This document shows, in pieces, positions 1 through 6,954 of a stretch of DNA of 9,055 nucleotides. The notes below the pieces were generated by a model that made no database searches, was not told the DNA's origin, and was given only the letters and a program-made list of their open reading frames with translations. The stretch comes from Beijerinckiaceae bacterium (GTDB lineage: Bacteria > Pseudomonadota > Alphaproteobacteria > Rhizobiales > Beijerinckiaceae), in the NCBI GenBank assembly GCA_022702195.1, contig JAKONB010000160.1, positions 1-9,055 on the forward strand, given 5' to 3'. How positions within the stretch are numbered: the stretch's first letter is position 1; every line of letters starts with the position of its first letter. Position numbers and translations under genes: made by a program.

Positions 1-795
1 GGCCGCCTCCGGCAGGTCGGCCGGCAGATCCGCCGGAGGGACGCCGACGAGATCGAGCCGGAAGGGCGGAACGGCCCCGCGCGCCTCTTCGCCGGCCAGG
101 AGCGCGATTGCCGCGAGCAAGGCATCGAAACCCTTCCGCGCCTCCGCCCGCGCGACGAAGAGCAGCCGGACGGGTCCGGTCAGATCCGGGTAGGCCGCTC
201 CGCGCGCGGCGGCCAGGATCTCCGGCGGCATGCTGAGGCCGATCACGGCGTCGGGCTGCCGACCGGACAGGCCGTAGGCTCGGGCGATCACCGCGCCATG
301 CTCGGCGGTGTTGGCGATCAGCCCAGCGCTCCCCCGCGCCTGAGCGCGCTCCAGGGCATCGGCGGTCCGGCCGTCGAGGCGGTCCCGCAACGCGGCGGGG
401 GCGCCGCGCGTGAACGCGGCCGGCGTCGAGCTGCGTGTCACCAGGGGCAGGTCGCGGCGCCCCGCGAGCAAAGCGGCGGGGGCATACCAGTTCGTGGCTT
501 CTACGACATCGAAGGGCGAACGGGCCTGGGCCGCGAGCACGGCACGGCGGAAGGCGAGCGGCGCGGCGAGATGGCCGACCGAGCCCCATCGGCGCAGGCG
601 CGCCAAGCGGCCGCCGGGCGGCAGGCCGAACCCCGCCACCGTCACCCCCCCGATCCGCTCGCGGCCGGTGCGGTCCAGGGTGAACACCGTCACGTCGGTC
701 CCCGCCCCGGCAAGACTCTCGGCGATCTCCCGGGCCGCGGTGGAGAGGCCGCTCGGGGCCGGGGGATAATCCCAGGCGAGGAGGGCGACGCGCAT
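1..795 (-). CDS. GT4-type glycosyltransferase, C-terminus cut by the window edge
   Basis: The reading frame is open from an ATG at 795-793 to the left edge, giving 265 residues with no stop. It begins MRVALLAWDYPP followed by SGLSTAAREIAESLAGAG, the nucleotide-sugar-transferase N-terminal strand, loop and helix of a GT-B fold GT4 enzyme. Residues 96-104 (DVVEATNWY) match the usual acceptor-domain strand. Residues 211-222 (LLFVARAEARKG) carry the R216 and K221 pair that binds donor phosphate in this family. The E-x7-E motif would lie beyond the edge. The start overlaps the stop of the upstream gene by one base (TGATG) and has no clear ribosome binding site of its own, so translational coupling is likely. 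Donor and acceptor are unknown; cytoplasmic or membrane-associated action is inferred from the family and from the absence of a signal peptide. Confidence 0.88.
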   Translation of the reverse strand, partial: MRVALLAWDYPPAPSGLSTAAREIAESLAGAGTDVTVFTLDRTGRERIGGVTVAGFGLPPGGRLARLRRWGSVGHLAAPLAFRRAVLAAQARSPFDVVEATNWYAPAALLAGRRDLPLVTRSSTPAAFTRGAPAALRDRLDGRTADALERAQARGSAGLIANTAEHGAVIARAYGLSGRQPDAVIGLSMPPEILAAARGAAYPDLTGPVRLLFVARAEARKGFDALLAAIALLAGEEARGAVPPFRLDLVGVPPADLPADLPEAA

Positions 796-1841
796 CAGGC
801 GGCGAGTAGGCGGTGGTAGAGGGCGAGGTAATCGGACGCCATGCGCTCAGCGGTGAAGCGCGCCTCGAAGCGGCGGCGAATCTGGATCCGGTCCAGTTGA
901 CCGATCCGCCCCAGAGCCTCCACCGCCTCCGCCTCCGCCTCGGAGGAGACGATGAAGCCGGTCACGCCATCCTCGACGATCTCCGGGACCGAGCCGCGGT
1001 TCCACGCCACCACGGGCGTGCCACAGGCCATCGCCTCGATCATCACGAGGCCGAAGGGCTCCGGCCAGTCGATCGGGAAGAGCAGCGCCCGGGCGCTCCC
1101 CAGGAGGTCGCCCTTCCGGACATCGTCCACCGGCCCGAGATAGGTCGCGTCCTCCCCCAGGAGCGGGCGCACCCGGCGCTCGAAATAGTCCGGGTTGCCG
1201 ACGTCGATGGTGCCGCCGAGGCGGATCGGAAGGCCAGCAGCGCGCGCGACACGGATCGCGGTGTCCGGACGCTTCTGGTCGGTCATCCGGCCCACGAAGG
1301 CGACGTGATCGCCGGGCTGCGTCCGCAGGGCATAGCGGTCCCGCGCGATGCCGTGATGCACGACGCCCGCCCGGTTCGCGGCCGGGATGCCGGCCTCCTG
1401 CGCCGCCGAGATCGCCGCGACCGGCAGATCCGGGAAGCCCGCGAAGAACAGCGCCCGGTCGAGCTCGTCCACGCGCCAATGCACCGTGGTCAGGCTGTGC
1501 CGCCGTCGCTCCCCGAGCAGCGCGGCGTGGGCGAACTCCCCGTGGCCATGGACGATGTCGAAGGTGTCGAGCCGCAGCCGCAGGGCCTCCAACTGGAGGG
1601 CGTCCAACACCGCCGGAACGCCCGGCGCGACCCGCCCGTGGCGGCGTTCGAGGGCGGCGAGACTGGGGTGGTCGCCGACGCGCGGTAAGTCTGTCGCACT
1701 GTCGGACGGAGCAAACAGCGTTACCTCCACACCCAAGCTTCGCAGCGCTGTGCTGAGGTCGTGGATGACTCGTTCCGTGCCGCCGTGATGCTCAGGAGGA
1801 ATGGGGAAAATGTTGGGGGCGACTTGGGCGACGCGGATCAC
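795..1841 (-). CDS. GT4-type glycosyltransferase
   Basis: A complete 348-residue GT-B enzyme of usual GT4 length, expected to be a retaining glycosyltransferase using a nucleotide sugar. The N-terminal domain shows HHGGTERVIHDL at residues 18-29, the glycine-rich loop and first helix. HGHGEFAHAALLG (98-110) is the typical acceptor-domain segment. GRMTDQK at 184-190 gives the donor-phosphate R185 and K190, and EPFGLVMIEAMACGTP at 261-276 is the E-x7-E motif (E261, E269). The start is GTG at 1841, chosen because AAAGGA lies 6 bases upstream. The gene is first of a minus-strand pair, its stop overlapping the next start. Its C-terminal half resembles that of the GT4 enzyme at 6951-8006. The first roughly 55 codons use far more A/T third positions than the rest. 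The sugar and acceptor cannot be assigned. Confidence 0.93.
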   Translation of the reverse strand: MIRVAQVAPNIFPIPPEHHGGTERVIHDLSTALRSLGVEVTLFAPSDSATDLPRVGDHPSLAALERRHGRVAPGVPAVLDALQLEALRLRLDTFDIVHGHGEFAHAALLGERRRHSLTTVHWRVDELDRALFFAGFPDLPVAAISAAQEAGIPAANRAGVVHHGIARDRYALRTQPGDHVAFVGRMTDQKRPDTAIRVARAAGLPIRLGGTIDVGNPDYFERRVRPLLGEDATYLGPVDDVRKGDLLGSARALLFPIDWPEPFGLVMIEAMACGTPVVAWNRGSVPEIVEDGVTGFIVSSEAEAEAVEALGRIGQLDRIQIRRRFEARFTAERMASDYLALYHRLLAA

Positions 1842-1847
1842 GGATTG

Positions 1848-1853
1848 TCCTTT
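1848..1853 (-). promoter_or_regulatory. Shine-Dalgarno site for the GTG-initiated gene at 1841
   Basis: On the minus strand the bases read AAAGGA, followed by a 6-base spacer and then GTG at 1841-1839. This spacing is near the optimum and decides the GTG start of the glycosyltransferase gene. Confidence 0.7.
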
Positions 1854-1857
1854 ACCT

Positions 1858-1867
1858 GAAACGTTTC
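1858..1867. promoter_or_regulatory. Palindrome GAAACGTTTC, candidate operator
   Basis: A perfect 10-base inverted repeat with a central CG, set in TGAAACGTTTCG. Established knowledge: LacI/GalR-family repressors often bind palindromes with an AAACGTTT-like core and a central CG. The site lies 16 bases from the minus-strand start and 34 from the plus-strand start, so one bound repressor could affect both operons. No regulator gene is in the window, and a 10-base palindrome is expected several times in 9 kb by chance, so the operator role is inference. Confidence 0.4.
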
Positions 1868-1901
1868 GTCATCGGAGCCCGCCTGCGACGTCGGCGGCCT
1901 G

Positions 1902-3956
1902 ATGTTCATTCTGCATATCGCCCTGCAAGGCTGCCTGCGCGGCGGCGGGGTCGTGTTCGGGCTCACCGCCGATACCGGCGGCCATATCCGCTACCTGCTC
2001 GATCTGATGGCCGCCTCGTCCCAGGATGTCGGCATCGATCGGATCGTGGTGGCGACACGCTTGTTCCACGGCACGCATGGCCCGGATTACGCCGTGCCCG
2101 AAGAGCGGATCTCCGACAAGGTCGCCCTCGTGCGGCTCGCGAGCGCGTCGCCGGCCTATCGGTCGAAGGAGGAGATGCACGCGGAGGTGCGCAGCTTCGC
2201 CCGCACCCTCATGGACTGGATCGCCGCGCAGCCACGGGTGCCGGACCTCATCCACGCGCATTACGTGGATGCCGCGTCCGTCGCGGCGATCGTCCAGGAC
2301 GAGCTCGGGATCCCCTTCGTGTTTACCGCCCACTCGCTCGGGCGGGTGAAGGCGTCGATGCTGGGTTCCGAGGCCGAGGGCTGTCCCGATCTCGCCCGCC
2401 GGATCGCCGCCGAGGAGAGCGCACTCGCGCGGGCGAGCCTGGTCATCGCCTCCTCCCGCGACGAGGCGGAGGTGCAGTACGCCGACTACGCTGAATACGA
2501 TCCCGGGCGCATCCGCGTGCTGCCGCCGGGCAGCGATCTGGCCCGGTTCACGGCCGCCGTTCCCCTCGCGCGGGTGGACGCCACCATCGATCGCTTCCTG
2601 AACGACCCCACCAAACCGGCGCTCCTCGCGCTCGCCCGGCCGGTGGCCCGCAAGAATCTCGGCGCCCTGGTGCGCGCCTACGGCGAGAGCCCGGCGCTGC
2701 AGGCCCGGGCCAACCTTGTCCTGATGGCCGGCACGCGGGGGGACATCGACGCGCTCGACGGCGACATGGCCGCCACACTGCGCGAGATCCTGATGCTGAT
2801 CGACCGCTACGACCTCTATGGCCGCGTCGCCTATCCGAAGACCCACGACCCGGACGAGGTGCCGGCGCTCTACGCCTATGCCCGCCTGCGCGGGGGCCTG
2901 TTCGTCAATCCCGCCCTGAACGAACCCTTCGGCCTGACCCTTCTCGAAGCCTCCGCCGCCGGTCTGCCGCTCGTCGCCACAGATAGCGGCGGCCCCAACG
3001 ACATCGTCGAGACATGCGGCAACGGGCTGCTCGTCGATCCGCGCGCGCCCGACGCGGTCGCGGCCGCCTGCCTGCGCATCCTTGGCGATCCCGTCCTCTA
3101 CGCCCGCTGCGTCGCGGGCGGCACCCGGGCGGCGGCGGCCTATGACTGGGACCGGCATGCCGCGCAGTATCATGTCCTGCTCCGCGCGCTCCTGACACCC
3201 GTGCCGCCCTTGGGCATGCCCCGGCAACTCTTGGTCTGCGACATCGACAACACGCTGGTGGGCTGCGCGGCGGCGCTCGGCATTTTCCGGCGCTGGCGCA
3301 GCCGGCAGGCGGGTCTCGCCTTCGGGGTCGCCACCGGCCGCTCCTTTCACAGCGCCATGGCGGTGCTGGAACAGCAGGATTCTCCGCGCCCGCAGATCAT
3401 GATCACCTCGGTGGGGTCCGAGATCTACCATCTCGACCCCAACGGGGTGACCTACACGGCCGATGCCGCGTGGCGCGCCGTCGTCTCGACGGATTGGGAC
3501 CGATCGGGCGTGCACGCGGCCCTGTCCGGCCTCGATGGGCTGGTGCCCCAGGGTCCGCTGGAGCAGCGTGGACACAAGCTCAGCTATTTCGGGGACGCCG
3601 CGACGGCCGAGCGGGTCCGCGCCCGCCTCGCATGGGCCGGATGCCGCGCCAACGTGATCCACAGCCACGGCCGTTACCTCGACGTGCTGCCGGAGGCAGC
3701 TTCGAAGGGCACGGCGGTGAGCCATGTCCGGGCGCTCTACGGCCTGCCGGAGCGGGCAGTGTTCGTGGCCGGCGATTCCGGGAACGACGTGGAGATGCTG
3801 CGCGCCCAGGCGCAGGCGATCATCGTGGCCAATTACTCCGACGATCTGGCGAGCAACGCCACCCTCCAGCATTCCTACGTGGCCCGCGCTTCGCACGCCC
3901 GAGGGATCATCGAGGGGGTCGGCCATTTTCGCCGGATGCTCGCCAATGCGGGCTGA
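1902..3956 (+). CDS. Fused sucrose-phosphate synthase-like GT4 / HAD sugar phosphatase
   Basis: A 684-residue two-domain protein. Residues 1-430 follow the sucrose-phosphate synthase pattern: ADTGGHIRYLLDL (23-35), FTAHSLGRVK (141-150), ARPVARKN (245-252) with donor-phosphate R246 and K251, DRYDLYGRVAYPK (301-313), and NPALNEPFGLTLLEA (336-350) with E341 and E349. Residues 440-684 are a HAD phosphatase like sucrose-phosphate phosphatase: CDIDNTLVG (446-454) with nucleophile D447 and D449, ATGR (477-480), K602 and AGDSGNDVEML (623-633). Such fusions make a disaccharide phosphate, classically sucrose-6-phosphate from UDP-glucose and fructose-6-phosphate, and remove the phosphate. The family's GGQ reads GGH here (His28), so the acceptor, or even the product, may differ; mannosylfructose-phosphate synthase is a related alternative. 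ATG 1902 is the first possible start after an in-frame stop at 1857. It leads the operon and overlaps the next gene by 11 bases. Confidence 0.93.
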   Translation: MFILHIALQGCLRGGGVVFGLTADTGGHIRYLLDLMAASSQDVGIDRIVVATRLFHGTHGPDYAVPEERISDKVALVRLASASPAYRSKEEMHAEVRSFARTLMDWIAAQPRVPDLIHAHYVDAASVAAIVQDELGIPFVFTAHSLGRVKASMLGSEAEGCPDLARRIAAEESALARASLVIASSRDEAEVQYADYAEYDPGRIRVLPPGSDLARFTAAVPLARVDATIDRFLNDPTKPALLALARPVARKNLGALVRAYGESPALQARANLVLMAGTRGDIDALDGDMAATLREILMLIDRYDLYGRVAYPKTHDPDEVPALYAYARLRGGLFVNPALNEPFGLTLLEASAAGLPLVATDSGGPNDIVETCGNGLLVDPRAPDAVAAACLRILGDPVLYARCVAGGTRAAAAYDWDRHAAQYHVLLRALLTPVPPLGMPRQLLVCDIDNTLVGCAAALGIFRRWRSRQAGLAFGVATGRSFHSAMAVLEQQDSPRPQIMITSVGSEIYHLDPNGVTYTADAAWRAVVSTDWDRSGVHAALSGLDGLVPQGPLEQRGHKLSYFGDAATAERVRARLAWAGCRANVIHSHGRYLDVLPEAASKGTAVSHVRALYGLPERAVFVAGDSGNDVEMLRAQAQAIIVANYSDDLASNATLQHSYVARASHARGIIEGVGHFRRMLANAG

Positions 3957-4833
3957 TCCTTCGGACGTGTCGTCCGCGAGCGTTCTGACTCTGGTCCGTG
4001 ACCGGGCCGACCGCCTGCGCAACCTCATGGTCGGGCTCGCGCGCCAGTCCGTGCGCCCGCGCGAGCTGGTGATCGCCTGGATGCAGCCGGATCGCGCCCC
4101 GGACCTGCCGGATCCGGATTGCCCCGTGCGTCACGTCCACGTGGCGGGCGAGGCGATGCCGCTCGCCGCCGCCCGCAACCGCGCGGCCGAGGCCGCCACC
4201 GGGGATCTTCTGATCTTCCTCGACGTGGACTGCATCCCCTCCCCCACCCTCGTGGGGGCCTATGGGGAGGCCGCGGCGCAGATCGAGGGCCTCCTCCTCG
4301 GCGAGGTCCTTTATCTGCCGCCGGCCTCGGAGACCGGGGACGCCTGGGACGACGAAACCCTCGCCCGGCTCGGCCAGGCGCATCCGGCACGTCCGCCAGT
4401 TCCGCCGGAGGGCCTGCGCCGCGAGGAGGATCCCGGGCAGCTCTGGGGCCTGTCCTTCGCGCTGCCGGCCCGAGCCTGGCACGCGGCTGGCGGCATGGAC
4501 GAGACTTATAACGGTTATGGCGGCGAGGAGACGGATCTGGCCGCGCGCCTGAGCGCCGGCGGGCTGCCCACCTTCTGGGTGGCGCAGGCCCGCGCCTATC
4601 ACCAGCACCACCCGGTCCACGTTCCGCCCTTGCAGCACTTCGACGCCATCCTGGCCAACGCCGGTCGCTTTCGCCGGACCCATGGGCGCTGGTGCATGAC
4701 CTACTGGCTCGGCCAGTTCCACACCGCCGGACTGATCGCATGGGACGCCGACGCCCCCGCGATCCGGGTCATCCGCCGGCCGCGCCCCGACGAGATCGCC
4801 GCGGCCCTGAAACCCAACGCCCTGTTCTCGTGA
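3946..4833 (+). CDS. GT2 glycosyltransferase with galactosyltransferase-type C-terminal motif (copy 1)
   Basis: A 295-residue GT-A fold enzyme, expected to be an inverting, metal-dependent transferase. The N-terminal strand is SVLTLVRDR (12-20), and LAAARNRAAEAATGD (73-87) leads into FLDVDCIP (91-98) with the metal-binding DVD at 93-95. GGMDETYNGYGGEETD (182-197) matches the Glyco_transf_7C signature found in galactosyltransferase and chondroitin-polymerase-type enzymes. AYHQHHP (217-223) follows. No transmembrane segment is seen, so it is probably cytoplasmic. The ATG at 3946 overlaps the previous gene by 11 bases. A GTG at 3967 would give MSSASVLTLV, which lines up almost exactly with the first residues of the paralogue at 6037, and is a serious alternative start. 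It is clearly homologous along its whole length to the gene at 6037-6954. The sugar transferred is unknown. Confidence 0.9.
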   Translation: MRADPSDVSSASVLTLVRDRADRLRNLMVGLARQSVRPRELVIAWMQPDRAPDLPDPDCPVRHVHVAGEAMPLAAARNRAAEAATGDLLIFLDVDCIPSPTLVGAYGEAAAQIEGLLLGEVLYLPPASETGDAWDDETLARLGQAHPARPPVPPEGLRREEDPGQLWGLSFALPARAWHAAGGMDETYNGYGGEETDLAARLSAGGLPTFWVAQARAYHQHHPVHVPPLQHFDAILANAGRFRRTHGRWCMTYWLGQFHTAGLIAWDADAPAIRVIRRPRPDEIAAALKPNALFS

Positions 4834-4853
4834 GAATTGCGAACACGCCCGCC

Positions 4854-5990
4854 ATGAAGAAACCCATCGCGTTCTTCGTCCATCACCAGGGACGGGGCCA
4901 CGCCAACCGCACGATGGCGGTGGCGGCGGAATTCGCCAAGGACCGTCCGGTCTCAGTGCTCACCGCCGGTCCGCAGCTGTTCGACGGCTTCACCCGGGAC
5001 ATCGAGATCGTGACCCTGCCCAACATGATCGGGGCCGCCGTGCCGACCCGGCGCCTCTACGCGGAGCCGACGCCGCAGGTGATGCATTGCGTGCCGCTGG
5101 GCCTCACCGAGATGCGCCGGACCATGCGGCGGATCCTGGACCATCTCGACGAACGGGATGTCGGCCTGTTCGTGGTCGACGTCTCGGCGGAGATCGCCCT
5201 GCTGGCGCGGATCGCCAGCGTGCCGGCGGTGCAGATCCGGATGCACGGCGACCGTTCCGATATCGGCCATGTCGGGGCCTACGAGGCCTGCGTCGGGATG
5301 CTGGCGCCCTTCGACGAGCGGATGGAGCAGGACGATTACCCGGCCTCCCTCCGGGCCAAGACCTTCTACAGCGGCGGCCTGTGCACCAGCATCGACCGGG
5401 TGCCGAGCCGCGCGGAGGCGCGTGAGAACCTCGGCCTCGACCCCGACCGCGAGATCGTCGTCGCGGTCACCGGGGGCGGGGGCAGCGGCACACCCTACGC
5501 GCCCCTGACGGTTGCGGCGCGGGCCGCGCCGGGTTCCCTGTGGCTGACCCTCGGGCCGACCCATCGCGAGGGCCACGAAACCGATTTTTCCAACCTCCGC
5601 GAACTCGGCTGGGTCCCGTCGGTCACCGACTATCTGGCGGCCGCCGACCTCGTGCTCGCCTCGGCGGGCGACAACACGATCCACGAGGTCGCGCGCGTGG
5701 GCGGGCGCCTGATCGTGATGCCGGAATGGCGCTATTTCGGCGAGCAGACCCGCAAGGCCGAGGCGCTGGTCCGGGTCGGGGCCGCCATCCAGGCCCCGGT
5801 CTGGCCCGGCGACCTGCAGGGCTGGCGCGACCTCCTCGTCCGGGCGCGCGGGCTCGAGCCCGCCCCCCTGCGCAGCCTCTATGCGCCGGACGCTGCCCAG
5901 CGCGCCGCCGGATGGCTTGAGGGACTCACCGACGAGCTCTGGCACGGTGCGGCGGAGCCAGCCGCGCTCCCGGTCGTTGCCGCAGGCTGA
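4854..5990 (+). CDS. MurG/GT28-like GT-B glycosyltransferase
   Basis: A 378-residue protein from ATG 4854. It begins MKKPIAFFVHHQGRGHANRT, the first strand and glycine-rich loop seen in GT28/GT1-type enzymes (compare the GGTGGH loop of MurG). Residues 201-212 (IVVAVTGGGGSG) open the C-terminal donor domain. LGWVPSVTDYLAAADLVLASAGDNTIHEVA (251-280 overall) and MPEWRYFGEQTRKAE (289-303) resemble the donor-binding end of MurG-like enzymes, with E278 in the expected ribose-contact position. No signal peptide or membrane helix is present. An in-frame GTG at 4830 overlaps the previous stop as GTGA and would add eight residues beginning MRIA; neither start has a good ribosome binding site. The gene lies between the two paralogous GT2 genes. 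Acceptor and donor are unassigned. Confidence 0.86.
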   Translation: MKKPIAFFVHHQGRGHANRTMAVAAEFAKDRPVSVLTAGPQLFDGFTRDIEIVTLPNMIGAAVPTRRLYAEPTPQVMHCVPLGLTEMRRTMRRILDHLDERDVGLFVVDVSAEIALLARIASVPAVQIRMHGDRSDIGHVGAYEACVGMLAPFDERMEQDDYPASLRAKTFYSGGLCTSIDRVPSRAEARENLGLDPDREIVVAVTGGGGSGTPYAPLTVAARAAPGSLWLTLGPTHREGHETDFSNLRELGWVPSVTDYLAAADLVLASAGDNTIHEVARVGGRLIVMPEWRYFGEQTRKAEALVRVGAAIQAPVWPGDLQGWRDLLVRARGLEPAPLRSLYAPDAAQRAAGWLEGLTDELWHGAAEPAALPVVAAG

Positions 5991-6036
5991 TCACACGTCT
6001 TTCCCACGCCCAATTCCCCTGGAGCCAGATCGCCCC
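5991..6036 (+). other. 46-base spacer with a weak ribosome binding site
   Basis: This is the only real gap inside the plus-strand operon. It holds CTGGAG at 6019-6024, twelve bases before the ATG at 6037, a somewhat distant Shine-Dalgarno-like match. I see no hairpin with a T tract and no clear internal promoter, so read-through from the upstream genes is the simplest view. Confidence 0.4.
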
Positions 6037-6954
6037 ATGTCCACCGTTTCCGTCGTGACCCTGGCCAAGGGACGCCCGGCCCACCTGCGCAACGTCCTCC
6101 TGGGCCTGGAGCGCCAGACGCTGGCCCCCGCCGAGTTCATCGTCGCGGTGATGCAGGACACGCCCTACGACCTGCCCGAGATGAGCTTCCCGGTCCGTCA
6201 GATCCTGGTGCCGGGCGCCGACCTGCCCCTCGCCGCCGCGCGCAACCGCGGCGTGGCGGCCGCCGGCGGGGACGACGTGGTTTTCCTCGACGTCGATTGC
6301 ATCCCGGCGCCCGACCTCGTCGCCGATTACGCGAAAGGTCTCGCCGAACTCGACGGCCTGCTGATGGGCGAGGTGCTCCACCTGCCCGAGCGGGCCACGG
6401 CGGGCGATTGGAGTTGCGCGGATTTCGCGCCGCTGGCCGAGCGGCATTCCGACCGTCGCGGCCCACCGGCCTCCGGGCTCGAGATCTGTCACGATTACCG
6501 CTGCTTCTGGTCGCTCAACTTCGCGATCCGGCGCGCCACTTTCCTGGCCACCGGCGGCTTCGACGAGCGCTACACGGGCTATGGCGGCGAGGACACAGAT
6601 TTCGGCAAGGTCCTCGACACGCGCGCGATCCCCATCGCCTGGATGAAGGGCGCGCTGGCCTATCATCAGTACCATCCGCACCACATGCCCCCCGTCCATC
6701 ACCTCGACAGCGTGGTGCGCAATGCCGAGCTGTTCGAGGCCAAATGGGGATATCGCACCATGGGTCACTGGCTCTACGCGTTCAAGGTGATGGGCCTGAT
6801 CGACGACGCGCCCAACCGGCCGATCCGCATCCTACGCCGCCCCAAGGCCGGCGACTTCGCGCTCACCGGCCAGCAGAGCCACCAGCCCTACGGCAACACC
6901 GCCTCCGTCATCCGCTTCCTCGAAGCCCAGGCCGCCACGGCGCTCACCGCGTGA
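6037..6954 (+). CDS. GT2 glycosyltransferase with galactosyltransferase-type C-terminal motif (copy 2)
   Basis: A 305-residue GT-A enzyme and paralogue of the gene at 3946-4833. Shared landmarks in the same order are SVVTLAKGR (5-13), LAAARNRG (65-72), FLDVDCIP (83-90) with the metal-binding DVD at 85-87, GEVLHLP (111-117), GGFDERYTGYGGEDTD (173-188, the Glyco_transf_7C signature), and AYHQYHP (208-214) followed by a histidine-rich segment (MPPVHH, 217-222). It is expected to be an inverting, metal-dependent cytoplasmic transferase. The ATG at 6037 was chosen because it places the first beta strand at residue 4 and has GGAG upstream; the longer open frame before it is a shadow of the preceding gene. 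It carries a C-terminal tail (about 275-305) longer than its paralogue's. The next gene begins inside its stop codon as GTGA. Confidence 0.92.
   Translation: MSTVSVVTLAKGRPAHLRNVLLGLERQTLAPAEFIVAVMQDTPYDLPEMSFPVRQILVPGADLPLAAARNRGVAAAGGDDVVFLDVDCIPAPDLVADYAKGLAELDGLLMGEVLHLPERATAGDWSCADFAPLAERHSDRRGPPASGLEICHDYRCFWSLNFAIRRATFLATGGFDERYTGYGGEDTDFGKVLDTRAIPIAWMKGALAYHQYHPHHMPPVHHLDSVVRNAELFEAKWGYRTMGHWLYAFKVMGLIDDAPNRPIRILRRPKAGDFALTGQQSHQPYGNTASVIRFLEAQAATALTA

Larger units (their letters stand above)
1842..1901. promoter_or_regulatory. Divergent intergenic control region
   Basis: These 60 bases separate the start codons of two oppositely transcribed glycosyltransferase operons, so promoters for at least one of them should lie here or just inside the flanking genes. 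The stretch is richer in A/T than its surroundings. I see no convincing -35/-10 pair on either strand: TTGTCC at 1846 has no good partner. No ribosome binding site is evident before the plus-strand ATG at 1902. The clear element is the palindrome at 1858-1867, listed separately. Confidence 0.55.

Noticed and set aside
298..819. Plus-strand open frames in the first 800 bases
   Set aside because: The minus strand here is open throughout and encodes a clear GT4 N-terminal domain that leaves the window at the left edge.
915..945. Short codon repeat encoding an EAEAEA run in the minus-strand GT4 gene
   Set aside because: It is a small surface low-complexity run of Glu/Ala codons in a helix, common in GC-rich genes and too short to be a meaningful repeat.
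813..1688. 291-codon plus-strand open frame opposite the minus-strand GT4 gene
   Set aside because: The translation is Arg/Gly-rich with no domain, and it lies wholly within a well-supported GT4 gene on the other strand.
1869..4028. 719-codon open frame on the minus strand opposite the SPS/SPP gene
   Set aside because: It is the antisense shadow of a GC-rich gene. Its translation is low-complexity and rich in Arg, Gly, His and Ala with no recognisable domain, while the plus-strand frame carries complete synthase and HAD motifs.
4953..5945. 330-codon minus-strand open frame opposite the MurG-like gene
   Set aside because: It is an antisense shadow with no family motif; the plus strand encodes a coherent GT-B protein. 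The same applies to the minus-strand frames at 3907-4722, 5926-6768 and 6888-7700.
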